The notes: a model not told the origin generated them from the letters alone. Shown: positions 18,610 through 28,593, counted from the stretch's first letter. The stretch: 58,995 bases of DNA from Nostoc sp. JL33 (GCF_017114985.1 NZ_JABXKP010000098.1:1-58995); one strand, 5' to 3'. A program made the numbers and translations.

Positions 18610-20949
18610 ATGAAGCAGTTGTTTCACCTTTCCCAAATTAGTAAAAAAGCAATTATTGTTACTTCTTGCTTTTTTTTGTTCCCTAGTTCATTATTGAGCG
18701 CCCAAGCTCAAACCAAAGGCGAACTGCGACAGCAAGTAACCTTATTAGCTCAAGCAACAACATCAGAAAAAAGTAATAAAGCAGACTTAGAAACTGCTAG
18801 CGCCAAAAAACTAGCAACCTACATCCTAGAATTTAATCGTAGCCCGATTGTGGGCAACCGGATGCGCTTGCGCGGCGTTTACTCAGAAGGTCGTCTTGCT
18901 TTTACCCGTCCGCGTGGCTGGAAACTAGATCGGGGTAAAGTACAAGCTTTAATCCGCTTTCAACACTCACCAGCACTGTATGCCAATCGCTCCAACCTGA
19001 CCGTGCTACTCAATGGCACCAGTGTTGGTAGCGTACCACTCAATCGCAAAGATTCCCAAGTAGGTCAAGTACTGTTCAATATTCCACCAAAGCTGGTTCA
19101 AGACTACAACGAACTCGTATTGGTGGCACAGCAGAATAACACTCTCGAATGTAGCGACCCCAGTAGTCCCGACTTGTGGACAGAGATTCTGCCAGATTCC
19201 AAATTAATCTTGAACTATGAACGGCAGTCGATTCCCCTGAATTTCAGCCGCTATCCTTATCCTTTCTTTGACGAACTCGGCTTAGAAACTAACCAAATTG
19301 CTTACTTACAACCGAGTCAAGTTGATCAATCCTGGCTGACAGCAGCAGCTCGTTTACAAGCCGGATTGGGGAGAATCGCAGATTTTCGCCCGATTCAGAC
19401 GAGCTTGGTGTCTGATGTGGCAAATGTGAAGGCAAGCGATCGCTTGGTAATCATTGGCACTCCCACCGAGCAACCAGCCCTAAATACTTGGAAGAATTTG
19501 CCCCTGAAAGTTGTCAGTAATCAAATTCTGGATCGTGATAACAACCCCGTACCTGATGAAACAGGGGTGTTGATTATAACTAAAACTGAAAAGAGCGCGG
19601 TTCCGGTTTTAATTGCCACTGGCAACAGCACAAAAGCTGTGGAAAAGGCCATCCAATTTTTATCACAGCCAGACTTACGGAAAATGGGAACTGGTCAAGT
19701 AGTTTTTGTCAATACCCTCAAAGAAGGCTCGACACCAGGACTCCGCCAATGGCCTCGTTATTTGCCAGAGCAAAATTCTTTTAAACTCAGCGACATCAAA
19801 ACCCAGGTAAATGGTGAGCCGTTTAATGATGTCACTGTACGCGGAATGGCAGCACCGCCAATTGAAGTTGATTTTCGCGCTTTACCGGATGATCGATTTC
19901 TCCGGGGTAGTTCGATGAATTTGATGTACAGCTACGGGCCGCAGCTTAATCCCCGAACTTCTGCGCTCGAAGTTTTACTGGATGGAGTTTTCATCGGTGG
20001 GGCACGTCTTGATTCTGAGTCGGGAGAAACTCGCAAAAACCTCAAAGTCAATTTGCCGGAAAACTTGATCAAACCTAACTCGAAACTGCAAGTTTTCTTT
20101 CGGATGAGTCCCAGAGAACCGTTTGATAAACAGAACTGTCTTCAGCCACCAGATCAACAACTCACAGGTACGGTGCATTCTGATACTAGCTTCGATCTAA
20201 AGCGGGAGATATCTACACAACTACCAGACTTGAACCTGCTGAAATTTGGTTTTCCCTTTACTGCACCACAGGATTTATCCCAGACAGCGATTGTCGTGCC
20301 ACAAATCCCCTCAAAGACAGATATTTTGACCTTGTTAGCTTTTAGCGAACGCTTAGGCAGGCTCAGTCAAGCAGATGCCGTCAAACTAGAAGTTTATACA
20401 CCGGATGCTTTGCCAACAAAAGTCCGCAAAAATGACCATTTGGTAGGAATTGGCACGCGGGAGGAGTTTCCTTTCCCGGAAGTGTTTAATTCCAGTGGCT
20501 TTAACTTGAATCAAGCATTTTCCCGCTCCTCTGCCTCTGCTGCGGTTCAGACCCCGCAGGACACACAAGGGATGATTAAACAAATTATCTCTCCTTGGAA
20601 CAGCGATCGCGTCGTTCTAGCTTTAACATCTCAAACCGAAACTGGTTTAGAGCGAGTGCGGCAAGTCCTTAATCAAGACTCGTGGTTCTTCCAACTCAAA
20701 AAGGATACGGTGCTTATTAGTAGCGATCAAAAAGACTCAGTTTCTTACGATGCTGATGCCTATCAACTACAGTTTTTTGAAAGCGCCCCGAATAGTCGTC
20801 GCTGGGAAAATACCAGTCCCCTCAGTAAAGCATCACGTTTTTTACAAGAAAATTGGCTATTGCTACCTGTAGGCATTTTGAGTGTTTCTCTAATTCTTTA
20901 CGGGATTGTTCAGTTGTATCTGAAGCGGCTAACTGCTGACAAAAAGTAG
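18610..20949 (+). CDS. bcsB: Cellulose synthase subunit BcsB
   Basis: Periplasmic partner of BcsA that guides the growing glucan and is needed for synthase activity. The 779 residues include a signal peptide (about 14-34, ending AQAQ), the paired carbohydrate-binding and flavodoxin-like modules typical of BcsB (for example FQHSPALYANRSNLTVLLNGTSVG split around residue 120-140, and the second jelly-roll near MNLMYSYGPQLNPRTSALEVLLDG), and a single C-terminal membrane anchor (about 745-768) that packs against BcsA. Length is in the BcsB range. It precedes bcsA by 57 bp, as expected for a fixed synthase pair, although the order B then A is the reverse of many proteobacterial operons. Confidence 0.9.
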   Translation: MKQLFHLSQISKKAIIVTSCFFLFPSSLLSAQAQTKGELRQQVTLLAQATTSEKSNKADLETASAKKLATYILEFNRSPIVGNRMRLRGVYSEGRLAFTRPRGWKLDRGKVQALIRFQHSPALYANRSNLTVLLNGTSVGSVPLNRKDSQVGQVLFNIPPKLVQDYNELVLVAQQNNTLECSDPSSPDLWTEILPDSKLILNYERQSIPLNFSRYPYPFFDELGLETNQIAYLQPSQVDQSWLTAAARLQAGLGRIADFRPIQTSLVSDVANVKASDRLVIIGTPTEQPALNTWKNLPLKVVSNQILDRDNNPVPDETGVLIITKTEKSAVPVLIATGNSTKAVEKAIQFLSQPDLRKMGTGQVVFVNTLKEGSTPGLRQWPRYLPEQNSFKLSDIKTQVNGEPFNDVTVRGMAAPPIEVDFRALPDDRFLRGSSMNLMYSYGPQLNPRTSALEVLLDGVFIGGARLDSESGETRKNLKVNLPENLIKPNSKLQVFFRMSPREPFDKQNCLQPPDQQLTGTVHSDTSFDLKREISTQLPDLNLLKFGFPFTAPQDLSQTAIVVPQIPSKTDILTLLAFSERLGRLSQADAVKLEVYTPDALPTKVRKNDHLVGIGTREEFPFPEVFNSSGFNLNQAFSRSSASAAVQTPQDTQGMIKQIISPWNSDRVVLALTSQTETGLERVRQVLNQDSWFFQLKKDTVLISSDQKDSVSYDADAYQLQFFESAPNSRRWENTSPLSKASRFLQENWLLLPVGILSVSLILYGIVQLYLKRLTADKK

Positions 20950-21006
20950 ACACTTTTCGTCAGGTATCGCCAATCTTAAATTTAAATTTCAAAATTGAGA
21001 TCCAAA

Positions 21007-23619
21007 ATGTCTTCTTCCCCCGACACATTGCCCCGGAAATCACGCGATCGCCAGCGCTTAAAATTGAGCAATTGGCTGATTGATATTACCCCCCGATTTT
21101 TTGACCGCACTCTCCGAAGAGTGGGTGTGAAACAGTTTAAATGGTTTATCCTGCTGCTATTGGTGCTATCAGTCCCACTGATTGTTACCCCGATAGAAGT
21201 TTGGCAGCAAGGATTGGTAGCAGTATTTCTGGTGCTACTCGGTCAACTGATCATACACGCAGAGTTTCAAGAGGACTCTCCAGAAATCAGCCAGTATTAC
21301 CACTTGTTTATGGTGTGGCTGAGTATGATCACAACGCTGCGTTATTTATTCTACCGCACCAGTTACACCCTCAACTTTGATGGTTGGCTCAACAGCATCG
21401 CTTGCGTATTGTTGTTCCTCGCCGAACTCTATGCCATCCTCACCTTGGTATTGGCATACTTTCAAACTCTGAAAATTCAAGAACGCCAACCAGTTAATCT
21501 CGCAAACATTCCTGAACAGGAATGGTTCAAAGTCGATATCTACATCCCCACTTATAACGAAGACGTGGAGATTGTGCGTAAGACTGCCGTCGCAGCCTTA
21601 GCCTGTGATTATGCTGCTGATAAAAAAACCGTTTATGTTCTTGATGATGGTCGTCCAGAAAAGTATAAAGAAAACGACCCACGCCGAGAACAGTTTAGTG
21701 CCAGACGGGAACTGCTACGGCAAATGTGCGAAGAACTCGGCTGTATACACATGACGCGGGACAGTAATGACCACGCTAAAGCGGGTAATATCAATACCGC
21801 CTTTGAGAAAACCGACGGCGATTTAGTATTGATTTTGGACTGTGACCACATCCCATCGCGGCAAATTCTCCTGCATACAATGGGTTTTTTCTTCGATCCC
21901 AAAGTATCCTTTGTGCAAACTCCCCACTGGTTCTATAACCCCGATCCCTTCGAGCGTAATTTGGTCACAAAAGGTAGAATACCCGCAGGCAATGAACTGT
22001 TTTATAAGGTGCTGCAAAAAGGTAATGATTTTTGGAATGCTGCCTTTTTCTGCGGTTCAGCAGCATTGATCCGTAAATCCCACGCTTTAGAAGTTGGGGG
22101 AATTGCGGTGGAAACAGTGACAGAAGATTGTCACACCGCCTTGCGATTGCATTCGCTGGGTTACAAGTCTGTCTACTACGACAAAATTATGGTGGCTGGT
22201 TTAGCACCAGAAACGTTTTCTTCTTATGTGGGGCAACAAGTGCGCTGGGCAAGGGGGATGGCGCAGATTCTGCGATTGGAAAACCCCGTTTTTAATCGGA
22301 AGTTGAACCTGACATTTGCCCAGAGGATTTGTTATTTTAGCGCGACTTCGCACTTTTTGTATGGCTATCCTCGACTAACATATGCGATCGCACCGCCGCT
22401 ATTTTTATTATTTGGCGTTAACTCTGTTCAAGGTTTGGGTTTAGAAACTCTAGCTTATGCCCTACCCCATATTCTCCTCTCCCTTTTTACTAACTACATC
22501 ATTTACAAAAACGTCCGATTCTCCTTCTGGAACGAAATTTTTGAATTTGCGATGGCTTTCCAGGCTGGGTGGGTGACGATGTTGGCGCTGTTTAACCCCA
22601 AGCTGGGTTCATTTAACGTTACCGACAAGGGAACATCTATTAGCAAACGCATCTTTGATTGGGAATCAATGCGTGGTCTTTTGGTAGTGACAGCATTTGT
22701 AGTCTCTTCCTTACTGGCTGTTCCCTATTGGCTGCTGCTACGTCCTGAAGATTGGCAGGCGGTCTTAGTCAACACCATGTGGTCTATTTTTAATCTGGTT
22801 TTGCTCTCAGCTGCTTTGCTGGTTGGCTTTGAACAACCCCAAGTACGTACTGCCCACCGTTTACAGCGTCGTCTGCCCATCTTAATTACCAGTAACGGTC
22901 AAACAATCATGGGCAAAACCGTGAATATTTCCGAAACTGGCGCCTTAATTTCTTTGGAAACCTGGCCCAATTTACTCGATGAAGTAGAAGTTGAGGTGAT
23001 GGGAGATTATACTGCTAGCGCCTCTTTAACGGCGCAGATTGTCCGAGTTTCTCCGATAAATGACACACAAACGCTTTTGGGTGTTGATTTTGTGAAGCTC
23101 AACAGTGCCCAACGCGATGCTTTAACTATAGTTTTATATTCTGATGTCCGCGAGTGGTATTCTCAGAAAGCCCAGTACGTAGACCAGCCCCTAGCTTCTC
23201 TGGGATTTTTAGCCACCAGTCTGACTCGGGCCTTGCGTGACCTCAACCAAACTAGCCGTAAAAAGGTACGCAAACAGGTAAATACCAATAGTCAACTCTA
23301 CTGGGATGGTAACTTCTTCTTTGGAGTAGCCACAGAACTAGGAACAACGGGTTTACGCTTGGAAATAGAGGATAAAAAAGCCGTGTCTTCTCACAAAATG
23401 ATCGGAGAACAGGATTTGCATACGATGCGAACTGTTAAACCACTGGTTGGTTTACTGTTAAATCAGGATGCCGATAATTTGTCATCTAACCGATTTGTTG
23501 CCGAAATTTATGCAATAGAAGAACAGGCAAATGGCAAGATTGCGATCGAGTTAATTTTTCCAGAAAAATTCAAGGAACGCCAAGACAGCAAAATTAAACA
23601 ACTGTTGCAAGTTCTGTAA
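21007..23619 (+). CDS. bcsA: Cellulose synthase catalytic subunit BcsA with PilZ domain
   Basis: Membrane GT2 enzyme polymerising UDP-glucose into beta-1,4-glucan. In the 870-residue product, N-terminal membrane helices precede the glycosyltransferase core: LDDG (Asp213), LDCDH (Asp278/Asp280), TED (Asp374 as base) and QQVRW (about 410), i.e. D, DxD, D, Q(Q/R)xRW in order, followed by further helices. A PilZ domain has RLQRR (about 618) and NISETG (about 640), satisfying the c-di-GMP signature RxxxR...[D/N]xSxxG, so allosteric activation by c-di-GMP is predicted. About 150 extra residues follow. The start is ATG 21007 rather than the TTG four codons upstream. Last gene of the cellulose cluster, with a hairpin downstream. 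Confidence 0.95.
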   Translation: MSSSPDTLPRKSRDRQRLKLSNWLIDITPRFFDRTLRRVGVKQFKWFILLLLVLSVPLIVTPIEVWQQGLVAVFLVLLGQLIIHAEFQEDSPEISQYYHLFMVWLSMITTLRYLFYRTSYTLNFDGWLNSIACVLLFLAELYAILTLVLAYFQTLKIQERQPVNLANIPEQEWFKVDIYIPTYNEDVEIVRKTAVAALACDYAADKKTVYVLDDGRPEKYKENDPRREQFSARRELLRQMCEELGCIHMTRDSNDHAKAGNINTAFEKTDGDLVLILDCDHIPSRQILLHTMGFFFDPKVSFVQTPHWFYNPDPFERNLVTKGRIPAGNELFYKVLQKGNDFWNAAFFCGSAALIRKSHALEVGGIAVETVTEDCHTALRLHSLGYKSVYYDKIMVAGLAPETFSSYVGQQVRWARGMAQILRLENPVFNRKLNLTFAQRICYFSATSHFLYGYPRLTYAIAPPLFLLFGVNSVQGLGLETLAYALPHILLSLFTNYIIYKNVRFSFWNEIFEFAMAFQAGWVTMLALFNPKLGSFNVTDKGTSISKRIFDWESMRGLLVVTAFVVSSLLAVPYWLLLRPEDWQAVLVNTMWSIFNLVLLSAALLVGFEQPQVRTAHRLQRRLPILITSNGQTIMGKTVNISETGALISLETWPNLLDEVEVEVMGDYTASASLTAQIVRVSPINDTQTLLGVDFVKLNSAQRDALTIVLYSDVREWYSQKAQYVDQPLASLGFLATSLTRALRDLNQTSRKKVRKQVNTNSQLYWDGNFFFGVATELGTTGLRLEIEDKKAVSSHKMIGEQDLHTMRTVKPLVGLLLNQDADNLSSNRFVAEIYAIEEQANGKIAIELIFPEKFKERQDSKIKQLLQVL

Positions 23620-23701
23620 CAACATTGGTGTCAATTTTAGCTAAAACACTTTGAAAATCTAGTTTCCAGATAGAACCTGGAAATGCTCAAATATAGTACC
23701 C

Positions 23702-23735
23702 AGAACCCCGACTTTTCACCAGAAGTTGGGGTTCT
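23702..23735. terminator. Hairpin between bcsA and the MoxR gene
   Basis: AGAACCCCGACTT pairs with AAGTTGGGGTTCT (one G-T pair) around an 8-base loop, about 80 bp after the bcsA stop. There is no clean T-run, so it is a possible terminator or processing hairpin that would mark the end of the cellulose unit. Confidence 0.5.
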
Positions 23736-23768
23736 ATATCCTAAGCGTTTATCAAAAATCGAAAATCC

Positions 23769-24770
23769 ATGACACCTTCTAATCTAAAAGCATATTTAGA
23801 CAACCTTATCCGTAAAAACTTGCAAATTAGTACGATGATTTGGGGACCTCCTGGCATTGGCAAATCAAGCATCGTCGGACAGATAGCTCAAGAGTATGAT
23901 ATGGACTTTGTGGATGTCCGCCTCAGTCAACTCGCGCCCACCGACTTGCGCGGTTTACCCGTTGCCGAAGATGGTATCTCCAAGTGGTATCCGCCAGAAT
24001 TCCTCCCCCGTGGCGGTAAAGGCATCCTGTTTCTAGATGAACTAAATATGGCACCGCCAGCAATGCAGGGAGTCGCTCAACAGTTGATTTTAGATCGAAA
24101 AGTCGGTTCCTACGTTGTACCATCAGGTTGGTTTGTCTGGGCTGCTGGCAACCGTAAAGAAGACCGTGCGGCTGTATTTGATATGCCTACACCGTTAGCA
24201 AATAGGTTTTTACATCTGGAGGCACTAGCTGATTTTGACAGCTTTAAAGCTTATGCTTTAGAAACAGGAGTACACGAGCAAATAATAGCCTTTCTTTCCT
24301 TTCGCCCCACATTGTTGCACAAAATCGATCCCCAGCAACCCGCTTGGCCTTCACCTCGTTCTTGGGAAATGGCAAGTGCGCTACACCATGCAGAATTAGA
24401 TATTACTCCGGCGGTAGGGGTTGCTACAGCGACTGAGTTTCAGGCTTTTATTCAGCTTTACAAGACACTACCGAATCTGACACCTATTTTGACAGGTAAA
24501 GGCGATCGCATTCCTTGGCCTCAAGAACCAAGTACTAAGTATGCCACAGCAGTTGGTTTAACAGTGCGGGCTGCTGATGCCAACCAAGCCTACAACGCTT
24601 TTATTTGGCTCAGTCAAGTTGCAACAGCCGAATGGGTGCAGTTGTTTGCTGTGGATTTATTTCGAGTCATGCGGAGTAAAGGACATCTGGGTGTTTTAGC
24701 GCAATTAGTCCAGAAAGACGCAAAATTGCAGCAGTTTATGAAAGATTTTCAACAGCTAATGGGTTTGTGA
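23769..24770 (+). CDS. MoxR-like AAA+ ATPase
   Basis: A 333-residue AAA+ protein. Walker A is GPPGIGKSS (about residue 27), Walker B is ILFLDELNMAP (about 88), and sensor-like residues follow in WAAGNRKED. MoxR-type ATPases act as chaperones that remodel or load metal or cofactor into partner proteins, and nearly always come with a von Willebrand A-type partner gene. That partner is the next gene here, which starts 4 bp inside this stop codon. It lies 150 bp after bcsA on the same strand but beyond a hairpin, so it is probably a separate unit. Its client is unknown. Confidence 0.85.
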   Translation: MTPSNLKAYLDNLIRKNLQISTMIWGPPGIGKSSIVGQIAQEYDMDFVDVRLSQLAPTDLRGLPVAEDGISKWYPPEFLPRGGKGILFLDELNMAPPAMQGVAQQLILDRKVGSYVVPSGWFVWAAGNRKEDRAAVFDMPTPLANRFLHLEALADFDSFKAYALETGVHEQIIAFLSFRPTLLHKIDPQQPAWPSPRSWEMASALHHAELDITPAVGVATATEFQAFIQLYKTLPNLTPILTGKGDRIPWPQEPSTKYATAVGLTVRAADANQAYNAFIWLSQVATAEWVQLFAVDLFRVMRSKGHLGVLAQLVQKDAKLQQFMKDFQQLMGL

Positions 24771-26074
24771 GCGAGACAAAACAGATGAATAATGAAAATA
24801 GCTCCCGGATTATCAGTGCTTCTGTGCTGCGTTTGCGGATGAAGTCGCCATTTTTCGCTACGCTGGCATTGTTTGCTCGCTTCGTTCCTTCGCAGCAATT
24901 ACCAACTGCTGCCACTGACGGCAAAGATATATTTTTTAATCCAGAGTATTTGCTTTCTTTACCCACCACTCAACAGGATGGACTGCTACTGCACGAAGTT
25001 TTACACGCTGCACTGCTGCATGTGCCGCGTCGGGGTGTGCGAGAAGCAGAACTGTGGAATATTGCCGCAGATATTGTAGTCAATGGCATTATTAGCCAAC
25101 AGAGTGTATTTGAACTGCCTCCGGGAAGACTGCGAGAACCTAAGCTGGAGCATTTGAGTGTAGAAGAAATTTATGAGTTGCTGTTAAAAAATACGAATAA
25201 TTCCGTAAAACTACTGCATCCTGATTTACTCAATGAAGCCCCTTTTGATGTCTCATCCTCTACTACTCCTGATATTAGTAACAATCAGACAGCAGAGACT
25301 CAGGAAACAGGTAACAATCAGACACTCTTAAACTCTGAAAAAGCAGACGAAAAGACAGCACACCCTAACGAATTTGCTCGTCCGACTGCTGAAACTTCTT
25401 CCACAAACAGCGATAGTCTGTCAGAAGCAAGAAAAGCAGCATTAGAGGCACACTGGCGCAATGCTTTGCAACAAGCTGCTGTTATTGCTCGTACAGTTAA
25501 TCAAGGCTTACTACCAGCCGGGATAGAACGGGAACTGGGAGCATTAACCACTGCTCAAATTAATTGGCGTAGTTACCTTTGGCGTTATTTGGTACAGACT
25601 CCTACAGACTTTGCAGGCTTTGACCGTCGCTTTATTGGGCGGAAACTGTATTTGGAAACTCTACAAGCAGAAAATGTCGAGGTATATGTAGCTGTAGATA
25701 CTAGCGGTTCTATTGATAATGAGCAAATGTGGATGTTTTTAGGCGAGGTGCAGGGAATTTTGAGCGCTTATCCTCATTTAAAATGTGAGCTTTATTACGT
25801 TGATGCAGAAGCTTACGGGCCATACAAACTCAATCTCGATTTGACCCTGCCAAAACCCCAAGGTGGTGGTGGCACGTCATTTGTACCGTTTTTTGAGAAA
25901 GTCGCAGAAAGTTGGGATGGACAAACTCAAGGCGTTTGTATTTATTTAACAGATGGTTATGGTACTTTCCCTGATAAAGTACCGGAATTACCTGTGTTGT
26001 GGGTGGTAACTCCTGGTGGTTTGACTTTGGCGGAGTTTCCTTTTGGGGAAGCGGTGCGGTTATTGTCGGTTTGA
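24767..26074 (+). CDS. DUF2201 protein: metallopeptidase-like plus VWA-like domains
   Basis: A 435-residue cytosolic partner of the MoxR ATPase. The N-terminal part has LLHEVLHAALLH (about residue 77), an HExxH-like pattern read here as HEVLH, with an extended zincin look. A Ser/Thr/Asn-rich low-complexity linker (about 145-225) is followed by a VWA-like domain whose MIDAS motif is DTSGS (about residue 313). Starts with GTG at 24767 overlapping the ATPase stop by 4 bp (GTGA), so the two are translationally coupled. It ends 7 bp from the stop of a convergent gene. Function is unknown; the pair resembles MoxR-VWA chaperone systems. Confidence 0.82.
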   Translation: MSETKQMNNENSSRIISASVLRLRMKSPFFATLALFARFVPSQQLPTAATDGKDIFFNPEYLLSLPTTQQDGLLLHEVLHAALLHVPRRGVREAELWNIAADIVVNGIISQQSVFELPPGRLREPKLEHLSVEEIYELLLKNTNNSVKLLHPDLLNEAPFDVSSSTTPDISNNQTAETQETGNNQTLLNSEKADEKTAHPNEFARPTAETSSTNSDSLSEARKAALEAHWRNALQQAAVIARTVNQGLLPAGIERELGALTTAQINWRSYLWRYLVQTPTDFAGFDRRFIGRKLYLETLQAENVEVYVAVDTSGSIDNEQMWMFLGEVQGILSAYPHLKCELYYVDAEAYGPYKLNLDLTLPKPQGGGGTSFVPFFEKVAESWDGQTQGVCIYLTDGYGTFPDKVPELPVLWVVTPGGLTLAEFPFGEAVRLLSV

Positions 26075-26081
26075 AAAATGC

Positions 26082-28391
26082 CTATAATTGCGATGTTCGC
26101 TTTAATTTCCACAAACGAATGCTGTTTTTGTTACTACTGGCTAACAATTTTCCGTCTGGACTAAATTTTAAATTGATTACTTCTTGTTGATCGGTTTTGA
26201 AACTATGAATTTCCTCCATTGTCTCTAAGTCCCAGAGTCTGATTGTATTGTCTTGATTGGCACTAGCTAAAATTGGTTCTAAAGGGCTGAAAGCTAGAGC
26301 TTGAATACAAGCATAGTCTCGCAAAGTTTTTATTTCACAATTTGCTTGCAAATTCCACAGCTGAATTGTCTGGTAATTACCCCCACTGGCAACTATGCGA
26401 TCGTCTGGGCTAAAGACAATTTGCTTTATCCATTCAGAATCATGTGTAAAACTATTAATCATTTTGTTTGTTTTTACATCCCACAAGGCAATTTTTCCCC
26501 GATCCACAGCCGCAAGCATAGTTCCAGTAGAATTGAGTGCCAGTGGAAAGCCATAATCACCATCTAAATTTACAACACCTAATTCTTCGCCCGTTTGTAA
26601 ATTCCACAATTGAACTGGTTGCTTGTAATAGCATCTTGCTAGTACTTTTCCATCTGCACTCTGGGTAACGTCAGAGCCACAAGACCAACCCGATCCTCCA
26701 GAGTTCCACTTCTCTCGGTCAGTTTGACCTCGTGCAGCTTTGCGTTCTTCAAATGAAGCATAGAAATCGCTGCTAATTAACGCTGGATTTGATTGGTGAT
26801 TTGCCTGGGTAAAAACAATATTAGGGTAGTTCATGCGTTGCGATCGCAAACAACTATATGTTTCCTTCTTGATGCTAACTCTCCACAGCTTGAAATCTTC
26901 AGCACTTTTGCTGGCTAGGGTCTGACTATCAGAGCTAAAAGCCAAAGATTGCACTGCTGCTGTGTGTCCGGTGAGAAGGCAAATTTGTTTACCAGTTTGT
27001 CTGTCTAGCAGTTCTATCTGACCGTTTACATCCGGCGCACTTCGGGCGGTGAATTGCCCATCTGGGCTATGTGCTTGAGTGAGGATACCGCTCGAATAAC
27101 CCTTTAATGTTCTTGTCTCATGACCAACGTCAAAAATCTCGAAAGGTTCTCCTGTACCCATCATGCCTACACCTTTAGCATTGCCATCAAATACAAAAGA
27201 GGCATCCAATACAAAAGAAGTATAATTGGCGGAGTGGTTTTTGAGATTTTGAATTAACGCCCCCGTTAAGGGATTCCATAGTTTCAACTCATTCACATAT
27301 AAACTCTCACAGAGAGTTTGTCCATCTGCACTGAAAACGACTGAGACAACTGGTTCTGATTGCAAATCTATTTGATTAATTTGCTGACCAGTGTTGGCAT
27401 TAACCAAGATAATTTTTTCATTCCAGTCAGTATATACCAGCATCTCACCATCAGGACTGAAGGCAAAAGATGACCCCCATAGCTTATTTAGCTCTAAATG
27501 TAGAGACTGTTTAATTACTTCATTCAGTTCGCCCAAAATTGCCAATTCCAAGTTAGCCTGCTTTGCCTGAGCAATTTCTGCTCCTCGTAGGTCAGCCCGT
27601 GTTAAAATCGCTCCTTCTAGTTCAGTCTTAGACAAATCAGCTTTCTGCAAATTGGCATCTGTGAGGTTTGCTGCTTGTAATTTACCTTCCTGCAAATAGA
27701 CTTTTTGGAGACTGGCTTGTTGTAGTCGCGCTTTTCGTAGTCTAACTCGCTCTAGATTAGCCCGATCTAAAACACATTGTTCTAAATTAGCTGCTGTTAA
27801 ATCGGCACGCACTAATTCAGCTTTTTGGAGGTCGGCCTGCACTAGCTGGACACGAGGCATATAAGCATAATTGAGATTAGCTCGTGTCAAAACTGCACCT
27901 TTCAAGTTAGCTGCATCCAGCTTTGCTTCGTTGAGATTGGCCTCACTCAGATTAGCTGCACTCAAATCAGCGCCTTGCAAATCAACTCTTGCTAAATTCG
28001 CTCCTCTCAAGTCTTGTTCGCTGAGGTTTGCCCAACTGAGATTAGCTCGATAAAAATCAACCCGTTTGATTACTGCTTGTCGTAAATCACTACCATTGAG
28101 ATGAGCGCATCTTAAGTTGGTTTGAGTCAGGTTTGCACCACGCAAGTCTGCTTCTATCAAATTGGCTTCGCTCAGATTTGTCTCTGATAAATTTGCACCT
28201 TTGAGGTTAGCTTTTTCTAGGTTAACTCCTGTTAAGTTGGCTTGACTCAGATCAGCATTTTCGAGGTTCACCTGAGTGAAATCACGCTCTCCAAGTTGAT
28301 AAGCTGCTAGTAATCCCTCAGCACCGCCAATTTCTCGGAATGGTTTTAAGTCAGATGTTTTGGTAGTTTGCGCCTGTTTTTCTGGAAGCAT
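26082..28391 (-). CDS. Pentapeptide-repeat and WD40 beta-propeller protein
   Basis: A 769-residue protein made of two repeat arrays. Residues about 38-290 are A(D/N)LxxAxLxxANL pentapeptide repeats, expected to fold as a right-handed quadrilateral beta-helix. Residues about 300-765 are WD40 repeats (LAFSSDSQTLASKS, IVFSPDDRIVASGG, TIRLWDLETMEEI), forming one or two propellers. No enzyme domain, signal peptide or membrane segment is seen; a scaffold role is likely. This combination is common in filamentous cyanobacteria, but partners are unknown. Some WD repeats between 390 and 560 are degenerate. It is convergent with the DUF2201 gene. Confidence 0.88.
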   Translation of the reverse strand: MLPEKQAQTTKTSDLKPFREIGGAEGLLAAYQLGERDFTQVNLENADLSQANLTGVNLEKANLKGANLSETNLSEANLIEADLRGANLTQTNLRCAHLNGSDLRQAVIKRVDFYRANLSWANLSEQDLRGANLARVDLQGADLSAANLSEANLNEAKLDAANLKGAVLTRANLNYAYMPRVQLVQADLQKAELVRADLTAANLEQCVLDRANLERVRLRKARLQQASLQKVYLQEGKLQAANLTDANLQKADLSKTELEGAILTRADLRGAEIAQAKQANLELAILGELNEVIKQSLHLELNKLWGSSFAFSPDGEMLVYTDWNEKIILVNANTGQQINQIDLQSEPVVSVVFSADGQTLCESLYVNELKLWNPLTGALIQNLKNHSANYTSFVLDASFVFDGNAKGVGMMGTGEPFEIFDVGHETRTLKGYSSGILTQAHSPDGQFTARSAPDVNGQIELLDRQTGKQICLLTGHTAAVQSLAFSSDSQTLASKSAEDFKLWRVSIKKETYSCLRSQRMNYPNIVFTQANHQSNPALISSDFYASFEERKAARGQTDREKWNSGGSGWSCGSDVTQSADGKVLARCYYKQPVQLWNLQTGEELGVVNLDGDYGFPLALNSTGTMLAAVDRGKIALWDVKTNKMINSFTHDSEWIKQIVFSPDDRIVASGGNYQTIQLWNLQANCEIKTLRDYACIQALAFSPLEPILASANQDNTIRLWDLETMEEIHSFKTDQQEVINLKFSPDGKLLASSNKNSIRLWKLKRTSQL

Positions 28392-28452
28392 AATTATGAA
28401 TCTTTAATTGCGAATATCAGATTAATGGTATTGGTGATTAAGAGGATGAATT

Positions 28453-28593
28453 TAAGTAAGTCGGCGTAAATAATTAAAGGTTTGTAGTGAGGACTTTAGT
28501 CCTCAAATGAGGGCTTCAGCCCTCACTACAAACTAATCTCAATATTTTTTACATTACTTAACCTAGTTTGATTTATTCTCGCCTACTTACTTA
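28453..28593. repeat. MITE-like element with TAAGTAAG ends and inner palindrome
   Basis: TAAGTAAGTCGGCG at 28453 is inverted as CGCCTACTTACTTA ending at 28593 (one mismatch). Inside, GTTTGTAGTGAGG at 28480 is exactly inverted at 28521-28533. The 141-bp unit has no coding capacity and lies upstream of the pentapeptide-WD40 gene. A related solo end (TAAGTAAGCCGGC) is seen near 54747. Confidence 0.6.
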
